Assembly: GCF_025420585.1 (NCBI RefSeq)
Contig: NZ_JAOEGB010000036.1
Location: forward strand, 1-62,547
From: Planotetraspora sp. A-T 1434
GTDB taxonomy: Bacteria > Actinomycetota > Actinomycetes > Streptosporangiales > Streptosporangiaceae
Length of the DNA: 62,547 nt
Direction: 5' to 3'
Shown: piece by piece, positions 34,140 to 43,204 of the stretch
How the letters are laid out: each line of letters starts with the position of its first letter
Position numbering within the stretch: position 1 is the stretch's first letter
Made by a program: the position numbers and the translations under genes
Notes under the pieces: generated by a model
What the model saw: only the letters and a program-made list of their open reading frames with translations
What the model was told of the DNA's origin: nothing
Database searches by the model: none

Positions 34140-35545
34140 CTCTGGTGGCGGGGGTCGACTCCTCGACCCAGAGCTGCAAGGTGGTGATCCGCGACGCGGA
34201 GACCGGCGCCCTCGTCCGGGAGGGCCGGGCGCCGCATCCCGACGGCACCGAGGTCGATCCCGCTCACTGGTGGGCCGCGCTGCGGAGCGCGATCGAGCAG
34301 GCCGGCGGTCTCGGCGACGTGGCGGCCCTCAGCGTGGCGGCCCAGCAGCACGGCATGGTCTGCCTCGGCGAGGACGGCCGGGTCGTACGGCCCGCGCTGC
34401 TGTGGAACGACACCCGTTCCGCCCGGGCGGCGGCCGATCTCATCGCCGAGCTGGCCGGCCCCGGTAAGACAGGTGAAGAGGCGTGGGCCGACGCCGTTGG
34501 CAGCGTCCCCGTGGCCTCGTTCACCGTGACGAAGCTCCGCTGGCTGGCGGAGCACGAGCCCGAGAGCGCGAGCCGTACGGGATCGGTCTGCCTGCCGCAC
34601 GACTGGCTCACCTGGATGCTCGCCGGGCGGCCCGAGACGATCACGACCGACCGTGGGGACGCGTCCGGGACCGGCTACTGGTCGCCCGCCACCGGGACAT
34701 ACCGGATCGACCTGCTCAAGCTGGCCATGGGAGCGACCCCGGCCGTGCCCCGCGTCCTCGGCCCCACCGAGCAGGCCGGGATCCTGGCACAGGCCGGGCA
34801 GGCTGGAACCTCCGGCGCCGTACGGCTGGCGCCGGGCACGGGCGACAACATGGCGGCGGCCCTCGGCGTCGGCATGCGGCCGGGCGACGTCGTCGTCTCC
34901 ATCGGCACATCCGGCACGGCCTTCGCGGTCGCGGAGACCCCGTCGAGCGACCCCTCAGGAGCGGTCGCCGGGTTCGCCGACGCGACCGGGCGGTTCCTGC
35001 CGCTGGTCTGCACGCTGAACGCGGCCCGGGTGCTGGAGGCGGCGGCCCGCATGCTCGGCGTCACCCAGGACCAGCTCGGCGACCTGGCTCTCCAGGCTCC
35101 GCCCGGCGCCGGCGGCCTGGTGCTCGTGCCGTACCTGGAGGGTGAGCGGACCCCCAACCTGCCGGACGCGAGCGGCTCCCTGCACGGCCTGCGGCTCGCC
35201 ACCGCGACCCCCGCCCACCTGGCCAGAGCGGCGGTCGAGGGCATGCTGTGCGGCCTCGCCGACGCCCTCGACGCGCTCGGCCTCGACCCGGCCAGGGTGC
35301 TGCTCATCGGCGGTGGCGCGCGGTCCGAGGCGGTTCGGCGCATCGCGCCGAGCGTCTTCGGCCGTCCCGTCCTCGTGCCCCGGCCGGGGGAGTACGTCGC
35401 GGACGGCGCCGCCCGTCAGGCCGCCTGGCTGCTGTCCGGCGGACCCGAGCCCCCGCGCTGGGATGGGGGAGACGCCGCCCTGTTCGAAGCCGACCCCACC
35501 ACCGGCCTCCGCGACCGTTACAAGGAGTTCACCTCCCACCAGTGA
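34136..35545 (+). CDS. xylB: Xylulokinase
   Basis: The 469-residue FGGY-family kinase phosphorylates D-xylulose to xylulose 5-phosphate for the pentose phosphate pathway. It starts at GTG 34136, overlapping the xylA stop. Features are [19 protein letters not shown] (ATP/sugar N-domain), [44 protein letters not shown] and the C-terminal [14 protein letters not shown]. Repression is expected through the palindrome upstream of xylA. Confidence 0.95.
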   Translation: MTLVAGVDSSTQSCKVVIRDAETGALVREGRAPHPDGTEVDPAHWWAALRSAIEQAGGLGDVAALSVAAQQHGMVCLGEDGRVVRPALLWNDTRSARAAADLIAELAGPGKTGEEAWADAVGSVPVASFTVTKLRWLAEHEPESASRTGSVCLPHDWLTWMLAGRPETITTDRGDASGTGYWSPATGTYRIDLLKLAMGATPAVPRVLGPTEQAGILAQAGQAGTSGAVRLAPGTGDNMAAALGVGMRPGDVVVSIGTSGTAFAVAETPSSDPSGAVAGFADATGRFLPLVCTLNAARVLEAAARMLGVTQDQLGDLALQAPPGAGGLVLVPYLEGERTPNLPDASGSLHGLRLATATPAHLARAAVEGMLCGLADALDALGLDPARVLLIGGGARSEAVRRIAPSVFGRPVLVPRPGEYVADGAARQAAWLLSGGPEPPRWDGGDAALFEADPTTGLRDRYKEFTSHQ

Positions 35546-35699
35546 CGGCCCGCGAGGGGCGCGGAGGTGCCACCCGCGCCGGCGGAGCGAGCCCAGTTGG
35601 ACACGGCCCCGACCCTGAGGCGACCCTGACGGCGAATAGGGGTGATGTAGGCGTTGTCCCGGATAGCCCGGGACGCGCCATTCGCGGGAATCTCGGAGC

Positions 35700-36386
35700 A
35701 TGGTCAGAAGGCTCTATCCGGTGATCGCCTGCGGCGGCATCCTGCTCGCGGTGGTCTCGGTCGTCGTGGCGCAGGTCGGCGGGGACGGCTCGCTCGACCC
35801 GGTCACGATGACGATCAGCGAATACGCCGCTGAGGACGGCGGCGACGTGATCGAGCCGGCCATGGCGATCCTCGGCGTCTCCTCCCTGGCGCTGCTGGCC
35901 GGGATGCGGGCCGTACGGGCGCCGGTTCAGGGGTGGCCGGCGCGGCTCATGGCGATCTGGAGCCTGGCGTTGATCGCGGCGGCGGTCGTGCCGGCGACGG
36001 CCGCCGGGGCCGGGGCGACCTGGCAGACGGACGTGCACCGCTGTCTGTCGGCGGCCGCCTTCGTCAGCGTCCCGGCCGCCGCCACCCAGCTCGTCGGCCG
36101 GTTCGCCGAGGACGAGCGTTGGAGGCCGGTCGCCCGTCTCGTCGAGTGGCTGGCATTGGCGTCGGGGCTCGGCCTGGCGGCCATCACGTACGTGGCGCTG
36201 CCGGGTCACGGGGTCGTGATCGGTCTCGTGGAGCGCCTGCTGCTCACCACCGAGGTGGCGGTCCTGGGAGTGCTCGCCGTTAACCTGTTGTGGCTCACCT
36301 GGGGGCCGATACCGCGTGGTCAGCTCGTCGAACGGCTCGGGGAGCGCCGACCCTTTGCCGAAATTTCGCAACATATCGTTAACTAG
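35700..36386 (+). CDS. DUF998-family membrane protein
   Basis: This 228-residue protein has six hydrophobic segments. It begins with LYPVIACGGILLAVVSVVVA and the DUF998-type loop MTISEYAAEDGG, followed by paired helices. DUF998 proteins are small integral membrane proteins of unknown function, common in actinobacteria. It is a stand-alone gene just upstream of the first conservon. Confidence 0.75.
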   Translation: MVRRLYPVIACGGILLAVVSVVVAQVGGDGSLDPVTMTISEYAAEDGGDVIEPAMAILGVSSLALLAGMRAVRAPVQGWPARLMAIWSLALIAAAVVPATAAGAGATWQTDVHRCLSAAAFVSVPAAATQLVGRFAEDERWRPVARLVEWLALASGLGLAAITYVALPGHGVVIGLVERLLLTTEVAVLGVLAVNLLWLTWGPIPRGQLVERLGERRPFAEISQHIVN

Positions 36387-36458
36387 CGCGGAACGTCGTT
36401 CATGCGGTGCTAATCTCATCGGCAATCTATCGGCCGGGGGACGTTCCGATGAGGTGGC

Positions 36459-38402
36459 ATGGGGTCGAGCAGGTCCATCCGGTTCAAGATTTCGACGCTG
36501 CTCGTGATCCCGTTGATCTCGCTCGTCGCCTTCTGGGGCTTCGCCGCGGTGGTGACCACGAGCGAGTCGGCCAAGCTTCTTACCGTCGGGACGCTCTACG
36601 AGACGATCGGTGATCCGGGTAACCGGCTCGCGACCTCGGTCGAACGCGAGCACCTGCTCTCCGTCGAATATCTGGCGACGGGAACGACCGAGGCACGGGT
36701 CCGCCTGGACGAGCAGCGGCGAATGGTCGACCAGGACCGGAACCGGTTCCTCAAGCTGTCCGGCAGCGGGGCCGCCCAGGACGTGATGACCCCCGCCGTC
36801 AAGGCCAGGATGACCGGCGTGCTCGCGGCGGTGAAGGGCATCGACCCGACCCGGGCCCACGTGAACGACCGTGACATCGACTTCGTCTCGCTCGGGCAGC
36901 GGTTCGGCCTAGTGCCGAGCGCCATGCAGCAGCTCGTCCACAGCATGACGCTCACCGACGACCTGCCGCTCTACCAGCAGTCGCGCAGCCTGACGATGGT
37001 CGGTTTCGCCAAGGACCACCTCAGCCGCGAGGTGGCGCTGGTCTCCGGCGTCCTGGCCGCGGGCCGGACGTTCACCCACGCGGAGCGGCTGGCGTTCATT
37101 CAGCTCGCGACGACCCGGGGGTTCCTGTTCGAGGAGGGAATGGCCGAGCTGGAGCCCGGCCTGCGGGTGCCGTTCGAGCAGTTGCTCGTCTCCTCGCCCT
37201 ACCGCCGGTTCCTGACGATCGAGTCGTGGATCGTCAGCGGCAGGGAGGGCCCAGTGGTCACCCACGACCTCTGGCGAGAGGTGGCCGACCACGTGCAGGC
37301 CGACTACCAGGCGGCCATCGACAAGGGCGGCGTCGCCCTCGCCTCGCGGGCGCGGCCCACCGCGATCGCGACGTTCACCCGGGCGGGCGTCGCGGGGGTC
37401 GTCGGCCTCGTGGCGGTCGCCGTCTCACTCATCATCTCCCTGCGGACGGGCGGCGGCCTGTCAAGGGAGCTGGCCAAGCTCCGGTCGGCCGCGCGTGACC
37501 TCGCGGAGGTGCGGCTCCCGCACGTCGTCGAGCGCCTCGGGCGAGGGGAGAAGGTCGACGTCGCGGCCGAGGCGCCACTCCTCGAACCGCCCGGCACGAC
37601 CGGCGAGGTCCGCGACGTCGCCGCGGCGTTCAGCGCCGTGCAGCGCACGGCCGTCGAGGCGGCCGTCGACCAGGCGCGGATCCGCGAGAGCGCGGGTCAG
37701 GCCCTGCGCAACCTCGCCCGCCGCAGCCAGGGCCTGCTTCAGCGGCAGCTCCGGCTGCTCGACGCCATGCAGCGCAGGGCCGAGGACCCGGCCGCGCTGG
37801 AGGAGCTCTTCAAGCTCGACCACCTCACCACCCGCATGCGCCGCCACGCGGAGGGCCTGATCATCCTCTCCGGCGGCTCGGCGGGCCGGACCCGGCGCGA
37901 GCCGGTGGCCGTCCCGGACACCCTGCAGGGCGCGGTGGCCGAGGTCGAGGACTACACCCGCGTCCGCGTCTACCCGATGCCGCCCGCCTCCATCTCCGGC
38001 TCGGCGGTGGCCGACGTCGTCCACCTCTTCGCGGAGCTGATCGAGAACGCCACGGCCTACTCGCCGCCCCACACCGAGGTCTCCGTCAGGGGAGAGTCCG
38101 TGGCCAAGGGCTTCGTCGTCGAGGTCGAGGACCGGGGGCTCGGCCTCTCCCACGAGGAGAGACAGGTGATCAACGAGAAACTGGCCAGCCCGCCGGAGTT
38201 CAACCTGGCGGACACCGACCGGCTCGGGCTCGTGGTCGTCGGACGCCTCGCCTCGCGGCACGGCATCCGGGTCGAGCTGCGGCCCTCGCCGTTCGGGGGC
38301 ACGACCGCCATCGTGCTGCTCCCCGCGACCCTACTGGCCGCCTCCGGCGGCCCCGATTCCGGGCCGGCACGGCTCCCGCTTCGGGAAGGAGCGGGCGCAT
38401 GA
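36459..38402 (+). CDS. cvnA: Conservon sensor kinase-like protein CvnA (reduced conservon)
   Basis: The 647 residues run as follows. An N-terminal transmembrane helix (STLLVIPLISLVAFWGFAAV) precedes an extracytoplasmic nitrate/nitrite-sensing-like (NIT) domain (about 45-300). A second membrane helix follows (GVAGVVGLVAVAVSLIISL), then a HAMP-like linker. The C-terminal HATPase domain has N-box LFAELIENATAYSPP, VEDRGLGLSHEE and DRLGLVVVGRLA. The usual dimerisation His-box is not evident, as in other CvnA proteins. Its stop overlaps the following DUF742 gene by 4 bp (ATGA). The roadblock and GTPase genes normally found next to CvnA are absent here. Confidence 0.9.
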   Translation: MGSSRSIRFKISTLLVIPLISLVAFWGFAAVVTTSESAKLLTVGTLYETIGDPGNRLATSVEREHLLSVEYLATGTTEARVRLDEQRRMVDQDRNRFLKLSGSGAAQDVMTPAVKARMTGVLAAVKGIDPTRAHVNDRDIDFVSLGQRFGLVPSAMQQLVHSMTLTDDLPLYQQSRSLTMVGFAKDHLSREVALVSGVLAAGRTFTHAERLAFIQLATTRGFLFEEGMAELEPGLRVPFEQLLVSSPYRRFLTIESWIVSGREGPVVTHDLWREVADHVQADYQAAIDKGGVALASRARPTAIATFTRAGVAGVVGLVAVAVSLIISLRTGGGLSRELAKLRSAARDLAEVRLPHVVERLGRGEKVDVAAEAPLLEPPGTTGEVRDVAAAFSAVQRTAVEAAVDQARIRESAGQALRNLARRSQGLLQRQLRLLDAMQRRAEDPAALEELFKLDHLTTRMRRHAEGLIILSGGSAGRTRREPVAVPDTLQGAVAEVEDYTRVRVYPMPPASISGSAVADVVHLFAELIENATAYSPPHTEVSVRGESVAKGFVVEVEDRGLGLSHEERQVINEKLASPPEFNLADTDRLGLVVVGRLASRHGIRVELRPSPFGGTTAIVLLPATLLAASGGPDSGPARLPLREGAGA

Positions 38403-38797
38403 GCGGAGATCCGATGGAAAGTGAGATGGACACCGAGGAGGAGTGGGTCGACGACGGCCCAGTGGTCCGCGCCTACGCCCTCACGCGGGGCCGGGTCACG
38501 CCCAGCTCGCCCGCCGCGCTGGACCTGACGGCCATCGTGGCGGCCACGGGGGCAGCCCTGCCGGACCACGCGGATCTCGGCAGCGAACACCGCAGGCTGC
38601 TCGGCCTGCTGCCGCGCGCCCGGCCGCTCGCGGACGTGGCCTCGGACTCCGGCCTGCCGCTGGGCGTGGTCCGCGTGCTGCTCGGCGACCTCCTGGACCA
38701 CGGACTGGTCCTGGTCCGGCCCCCGGCCCCCGCGGGTGCCGCGAACCGCATGGAAAGCATCCTCCAGGAGGTCATCAGCGGCCTGCGCGCGCTGTAG
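38399..38797 (+). CDS. cvnC: DUF742 protein CvnC (reduced conservon)
   Basis: The 132-residue DUF742 protein has an acidic N-terminus, GPVVRAYALTRGR, and the MarR-like winged-helix region (EHRRLLGLLPRARPLADVAS, LPLGVVRVLLGDLLDHGLV), then the C-terminal motif ILQEVISGLRAL. In conservons CvnC works with CvnB and CvnD downstream of CvnA. It is coupled to cvnA by ATGA. The C-terminus matches the paralogue encoded at 39386-39754 (ILKEVINGLRAL), indicating a common origin. Confidence 0.92.
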   Translation: MSGDPMESEMDTEEEWVDDGPVVRAYALTRGRVTPSSPAALDLTAIVAATGAALPDHADLGSEHRRLLGLLPRARPLADVASDSGLPLGVVRVLLGDLLDHGLVLVRPPAPAGAANRMESILQEVISGLRAL

Positions 38798-38829
38798 CGG
38801 GGCGGCCGGGGGCCGCACCCGCCAGAGAC

Positions 38830-39405
38830 TCAGCGCTGGGCGGCCGTCAGCGTCTTCAGGGCGTGCTCGACGAGCGTGACCAGCACCACCTTGGCCGAGG
38901 CGCGCCGCCGCACGTCACAGAGCAGGACCGGCACCTCCGGATCGAGGTCGAGGGCGATCCGCACGTCGTCGGGCTCGTGGCGCTCGGCGCCGTCGAAGCA
39001 GTTCACCGCGACCACGAACGGCGTGCCACGCTGCTCGAAGTAGTCGATGGACGGGAAGCAGTCGGTCAGGCGGCGGGTGTCGGCCAGCACCACCGCGCCG
39101 AGGGCGCCGTAGGACAACTCATCCCACATGAACCAGAACCGCTCCTGGCCGGGCGTGCCGAACAGGTAGACCACGAGGCCTTCCCGGATGGTGATCCGGC
39201 CGAAGTCCATCGCCACGGTCGTGGTCGTCTTACCTTCCACCCCGTCGGTGTCGTCCACGCCGACACCGCGATCCGAAAGGACCTCTTCGGTCCGCAGGGG
39301 GCGGATCTCGCTGATCGCGCCGACCAGCGTGGTCTTGCCGACGCCGAAGCCGCCGGCGACGAGGATCTTCAGAGCGACCGGCTCGTCAGAGGGCGCGAAG
39401 GCCAT
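38830..39405 (-). CDS. cvnD: Conservon small GTPase CvnD
   Basis: This 191-residue Ras-like GTPase has the P-loop GGFGVGKTTLVG, a switch region with the T-rich stretch EGKTTTTVAMDFG, G3 GTPGQERF and the G4 motif NCFDG (NxxD in place of NKxD). It is typical of CvnD/MglA-like proteins and acts as the switch of the conservon complex. It begins inside the 3' end of cvnC (20-bp overlap) and ends the operon. It faces the reduced conservon, with only 32 bp between their ends. Confidence 0.95.
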   Translation of the reverse strand: MAFAPSDEPVALKILVAGGFGVGKTTLVGAISEIRPLRTEEVLSDRGVGVDDTDGVEGKTTTTVAMDFGRITIREGLVVYLFGTPGQERFWFMWDELSYGALGAVVLADTRRLTDCFPSIDYFEQRGTPFVVAVNCFDGAERHEPDDVRIALDLDPEVPVLLCDVRRRASAKVVLVTLVEHALKTLTAAQR

Positions 39406-39754
39406 TGATCACTTCCTTGAGAATGCGCTCGCTTGGCAGCGGCGCCGCCTTGACCGGAGGCCGCACGTTGATCAGCCCTTGGTCGTGCAGATCCCCGAGC
39501 AGGACGCGGACGACGCCGAGCGGCAGGTCCACGTCGGACGCGATGTCCGCGACCGAGGCGCCGTGGGAGGCGATCTCCAGGATCCGCCGCTGCTCAGGAC
39601 CGATGTCCGCGGTGTTCCCCACCGGCGCCCCGGTGGCGGTCACCAGCGCGATCAGGTCGATGTTGTCACCGGAGGACCGCGCGCGGCCCCCTGTCAGCGC
39701 GTACGGCCGGACCACGGGCCCGGCCTCGTCATCGATCCACTGCGGTCCTGTCAT
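39386..39754 (-). CDS. cvnC: DUF742 protein CvnC (complete conservon)
   Basis: This 122-residue DUF742 protein shares with the other copy PVVRPYALTGGR, EQRRILEIASHGASVADIAS, LPLGVVRVLLGDLHDQGL and the C-terminal ILKEVINGLRAL. I start at ATG 39754, which gives MTGPQWIDDEAGP, in place of a longer in-frame start at 39814 that would overlap cvnB. It lies third in the cvnA-B-C-D operon. Confidence 0.92.
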   Translation of the reverse strand: MTGPQWIDDEAGPVVRPYALTGGRARSSGDNIDLIALVTATGAPVGNTADIGPEQRRILEIASHGASVADIASDVDLPLGVVRVLLGDLHDQGLINVRPPVKAAPLPSERILKEVINGLRAL

Positions 39755-39767
39755 GGGGCGCCCCGTC

Positions 39768-40175
39768 TCACGGCGAGATTCGCCGCGGACTGGTGGAGAT
39801 GTGCTGGCCGACACGCTTGACCAGCATGGCCATCTCGTAGGCGATGTGGCCGACGTCGGCGTCGGAGGCGGCCAGCACGGCGAGGCAGGTGCCCTGCCCG
39901 GCGGCCGTTACGAACAGGAACGCCGACTCCATCTCGACGATGGTCTGGCGCACCTCACCACCGCCGAAGTGCCGTCCCGCGCCGCGTGCCAGGCTCTGGA
40001 AGCCGGCGGCGACCGCGGACAGGTGCTCCGCGTCCTCCCGGCTCAGCCCCTGGGAGGCTCCCACGACGAGACCGTCCGTAGAAAGAATCACCGCCTGGCG
40101 GACGGCGCCGACCCTGCTGATGAGATCGTCGAGCAGCCAGTTGAGTTCGCCAGTCGATGTCACGTTGCCGGTCAT
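39768..40175 (-). CDS. cvnB: Roadblock/LC7 protein CvnB
   Basis: This 135-residue roadblock-fold protein has LNWLLDDLISRVGAVRQAVI, LSTDGLVVGASQGLSREDAE, HLSAVAAGFQSLARGAGRHF and AYEMAMLVKRVGQHI. Roadblock proteins bind Ras-like GTPases, here CvnD. Its start overlaps the cvnA stop by 4 bp. The residues around the dimer strand match other CvnB/MglB-like proteins. Confidence 0.93.
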   Translation of the reverse strand: MTGNVTSTGELNWLLDDLISRVGAVRQAVILSTDGLVVGASQGLSREDAEHLSAVAAGFQSLARGAGRHFGGGEVRQTIVEMESAFLFVTAAGQGTCLAVLAASDADVGHIAYEMAMLVKRVGQHISTSPRRISP

Positions 40176-43105
40176 GCGTCACCCTTCTCGCCGTGCGTGT
40201 TGTATGAGTGGTCGCCGGGCTCGCGGTGGCCCTGCGGCTCGGACTCCTCGCGGCCGCGCCGGGCCCCCTGCTGGAAGGCGGAGAACATGGCCCTCGCCTC
40301 CTCCGGGGACCGCTCCTCGGGGGTCGTAACCGGAACCTGCGAGGGCTGGGACCGCTCGCGGAGCTGGGGAGCGATGTTGGCCTGGCGGACGCGGCGGGGC
40401 AGCCCGGCGTGCGTTCCGTTCGAGGCGAGGCCCCTCGCCCTCGAAGGCTGCGCCCCAGAGCCATGTGACCCGGAGCCATGTGACCCGGAGTTGCGCGATC
40501 CGGAGCCGTTTGATCCGGCCCCGTCGGAGCCGGACCCATTGGAGGCGGACCCATTGGAGGCGGACCCGTTGGACCCCGATCCCCTGGACCCGAACCCGTT
40601 GGAGGTGGCGCCGTTCGGCGGCGTGCTCGCCGAGGGGCTCCGGACGCTCGTGGAGGGCCGGGGGAAGCTCCGGGAGCGGCTGGGAAGGCTCGTGCCGGAT
40701 CCAGTGGACGCCGCCGAGGGCTCCGCATATGGAGAGGCGGGCCATGCCGCATCGGGGGCGGACGCGGGCGACTGCTCGTCGTGGGACGCCGCGCCGGTGG
40801 TGTCCGCCCGAAGCGCCGCCGGGGTGAAGAAGGGCGAGGTGTCCGGGCCCTGTGCCTCGGAACCCTGTGCCTCGGAACCCTGTGCCTCGGAACCCTGTGC
40901 CTCGGAACCCTGTGCCTCGGAACCCTGTGCCTCGGAACCCTGTGCCTCGGAACCCTGTGCGTCGGAATCCTGCGTCTCGGACTTCTGCGGCTCGAGATCC
41001 TTTACCTTGGGGTCCCGCGTCCCCAGGGCCGTGGTTTCCGGGGCCGTGGTTTCCGGGGCTGCGGTTTCCAGGGCCGCCGTCTCCCGGCGTGACGGCTCCG
41101 GCCAGGACGGCGCGGTCGTCTCCCGCTCGCCGCGCCGCTCGGTCGTGGCAGGCCCGGTGAGGGCGTGCTTGGCATGCGCGCCCCGCACGCTGGATCCGGT
41201 GATCGCCTGCGGAGAGCCGTCCTCGGCCACGAGGGACCGGGGGACGAGCACGATGGCCGTCGTCCCGCCGTACGGCGAGTTGCGGAGGACCACGCGGACA
41301 CCGTAACGGGCGGCGAGCTGGCCGACCACGAAGAGGCCCAGCCGGTCGCTGTCCGCCAGGTCGAACTCCGGCGGGTTCGCGAGCCGCTCGTTGATCTCGG
41401 CGTACTCCTCGTGAGTCAGGCCGAGGCCGCGGTCCTCGATCTCCAGGACCAGCCCGTTGGCGGCGAGGTCGCCGCGGACCTGCACCTTCGTCTGCGGGGG
41501 CGAGAAGATGGTGGCGTTTTCGACCAGCTCGGCGATGAGGTGGACGATGTCGGCCACGCTCGCGCCCGCGAGCGACGCGTTCGGCATCGGCAGCATCGAG
41601 ATGCGGGTGTAGTCCTCGACCTCGGAGATCGCCGCGCGGACCACGTCGATGATCGGCACCGGCTTGCGCCAGGACCGGCCGGGCGTCGCGCCGGAGAGGA
41701 TGATCAGGCCTTCGGCGTGGCGGCGCATGCGGGTGGTCAGGTGGTCGAGCCGGAACAGGTCCTCCAGGCCCTCTGGGTCGGTGGACCGGCGCTGCATGGC
41801 GTCGAGCAGCACGAGCTGCCGGTGCAGCAGGCTCTGCTTGCGCCGGGCCAGGTTGAGGAACACCTGGTTGACACCCCGGCGGAGGTTGGCCTGGCCGACG
41901 GCGGCCTCCACGGCCGTGCGCCGCACCGTGGAGAAGGCGTGGGCGACGTCCTCTACCTCGCTCGACCCGCCTCCCCGGACGGGCGGCGCCTCGGCGTCGA
42001 CGTCGACCTCCTCACCGCGGCTCAGCTTCTCGACGACGCGCGGGAGCCGTACGTCGGCGAGGTCGAGCGCGGCGTGGCGCAGATCCGCGAGGTCGCCGAC
42101 GAGACGGCGGCCGAAGCGGACGGAGAAGACGATCGTGGCGATGATCGCGACGAGGCCGAGGCCGCCGGCGATGGCGATGCGGGTCATGATGCCGCCGGCC
42201 ACGGAGATGGAGCTCGCGTTCAGGGCGTCGGACGCCTTGACGCGGGCCAGGTCGAGCTGCCTTTCGACGGGCCCGACGGCGTCCTCCCACATCTCCTCGT
42301 TCTCCGGGGCGACGCCGCCGACGGTCTGCTGCTGAATGACGCGGTTCTCCAGCGCCGCGAACCGCTCAAAGACCGGGGAGCTCAGCACCTCCTCATACGG
42401 CTGGCGCATGCCGCCCTTGAGCACGGGCCGGTACTTCCGGTAGAGGAACCGCTGGTTCGCGACCCACGCGGCGAAGGCGTCGCGCTCGTCGTGAGTGAGT
42501 GAGCGGCCCGGCGCCACGCCGCAGATGAGGGCGTCCTCACGGGCGATCATCTCGTAGGCGTTGCCCATCGCCTGCATGGCGGCGCCCTGCTGGAAGACGC
42601 CGAGATCGGGCACCGAGACCAGTCGCTCGTAGACCGCGAAGAGCTGGTCCATCAGCCCGTTGTACGCGTTGATCGCCTGGAGCCGGTTGTACTTCCCGAG
42701 CGCGACCGAGTCGCGGATGTTCGGCAGGCGCTCCAGCGAGGTGAGCAGTGCACCGAGAGGGACCTTGAGGTCGGCGCTGATCGAGCCCTTGTCCATCTCG
42801 TCGCGGGCGGCCTGGCTGAACCTGCCGGCCGCGCCGGCGGTCCTCGCCTGTTGCGAGGTGAGGGCGGAGGCGGACTTCTTCCCGCCGAGCACCTCGGCGG
42901 TCAGCGCGCGCTCGGCCTGGAGTTGCAGCCCGAGGTCGGTGGAGGTCACGCCGACGGTGTCGTACAGCTTTTTGGCCCGCAGGAGCGCGAGCCCATCGCC
43001 AACCGTGAGATTAAGGACAAATCCCCACAAAGCGCTCAGCATCAGTAGGGGGAGTAGCAGCAGCAAGAAGATCTTGAACCGAATCGACCGGTTTCTTGAA
43101 CCCAT
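40172..43105 (-). CDS. cvnA: Conservon sensor kinase-like protein CvnA with a long repetitive tail
   Basis: The 977 residues from ATG 43105 begin MGSRNRSIRFKIF, like the reduced-conservon CvnA. An N-terminal membrane helix, NIT-like sensor region (to about 300) and second membrane helix (IAGGLGLVAIIATIVFSVRF) lead to a HATPase domain with LIAELVENATIFSPP, IEDRGLGLTHEE and SDRLGLFVVGQLA (about 510-620). The last about 350 residues are a low-complexity cytoplasmic tail with runs of Glu-Ala-Gln-Gly-Ser and Asn/Gly/Ser units encoded by 15-bp DNA repeats, and a conserved-looking end (PEEARAMFSAFQQGARRGR). It heads the complete operon cvnA-cvnB-cvnC-cvnD. Confidence 0.92.
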   Translation of the reverse strand: MGSRNRSIRFKIFLLLLLPLLMLSALWGFVLNLTVGDGLALLRAKKLYDTVGVTSTDLGLQLQAERALTAEVLGGKKSASALTSQQARTAGAAGRFSQAARDEMDKGSISADLKVPLGALLTSLERLPNIRDSVALGKYNRLQAINAYNGLMDQLFAVYERLVSVPDLGVFQQGAAMQAMGNAYEMIAREDALICGVAPGRSLTHDERDAFAAWVANQRFLYRKYRPVLKGGMRQPYEEVLSSPVFERFAALENRVIQQQTVGGVAPENEEMWEDAVGPVERQLDLARVKASDALNASSISVAGGIMTRIAIAGGLGLVAIIATIVFSVRFGRRLVGDLADLRHAALDLADVRLPRVVEKLSRGEEVDVDAEAPPVRGGGSSEVEDVAHAFSTVRRTAVEAAVGQANLRRGVNQVFLNLARRKQSLLHRQLVLLDAMQRRSTDPEGLEDLFRLDHLTTRMRRHAEGLIILSGATPGRSWRKPVPIIDVVRAAISEVEDYTRISMLPMPNASLAGASVADIVHLIAELVENATIFSPPQTKVQVRGDLAANGLVLEIEDRGLGLTHEEYAEINERLANPPEFDLADSDRLGLFVVGQLAARYGVRVVLRNSPYGGTTAIVLVPRSLVAEDGSPQAITGSSVRGAHAKHALTGPATTERRGERETTAPSWPEPSRRETAALETAAPETTAPETTALGTRDPKVKDLEPQKSETQDSDAQGSEAQGSEAQGSEAQGSEAQGSEAQGSEAQGSEAQGPDTSPFFTPAALRADTTGAASHDEQSPASAPDAAWPASPYAEPSAASTGSGTSLPSRSRSFPRPSTSVRSPSASTPPNGATSNGFGSRGSGSNGSASNGSASNGSGSDGAGSNGSGSRNSGSHGSGSHGSGAQPSRARGLASNGTHAGLPRRVRQANIAPQLRERSQPSQVPVTTPEERSPEEARAMFSAFQQGARRGREESEPQGHREPGDHSYNTHGEKGDA
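40851..41000. repeat. 15-bp tandem repeat inside cvnA
   Basis: The unit TGTGCCTCGGAACCC is repeated seven times with almost no change from 40851 to 40955, then in three increasingly divergent copies to about 41000. On the coding strand it adds the five-residue unit GSEAQ each time. A second 15-bp array (ggcggacccattgga) lies at about 40535-40580 and a third (gccgtggtttccggg) at about 41029-41075. Confidence 0.9.
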
Positions 43106-43204
43106 GGCCACTCCTGCAGTGCGTGGAGGCTCACGCCGCATTTATGGGGAAATGCACCTCCGGAAGATCGCACAGGAGACTAGCACCGATACAGTTCTGG
43201 CGCA

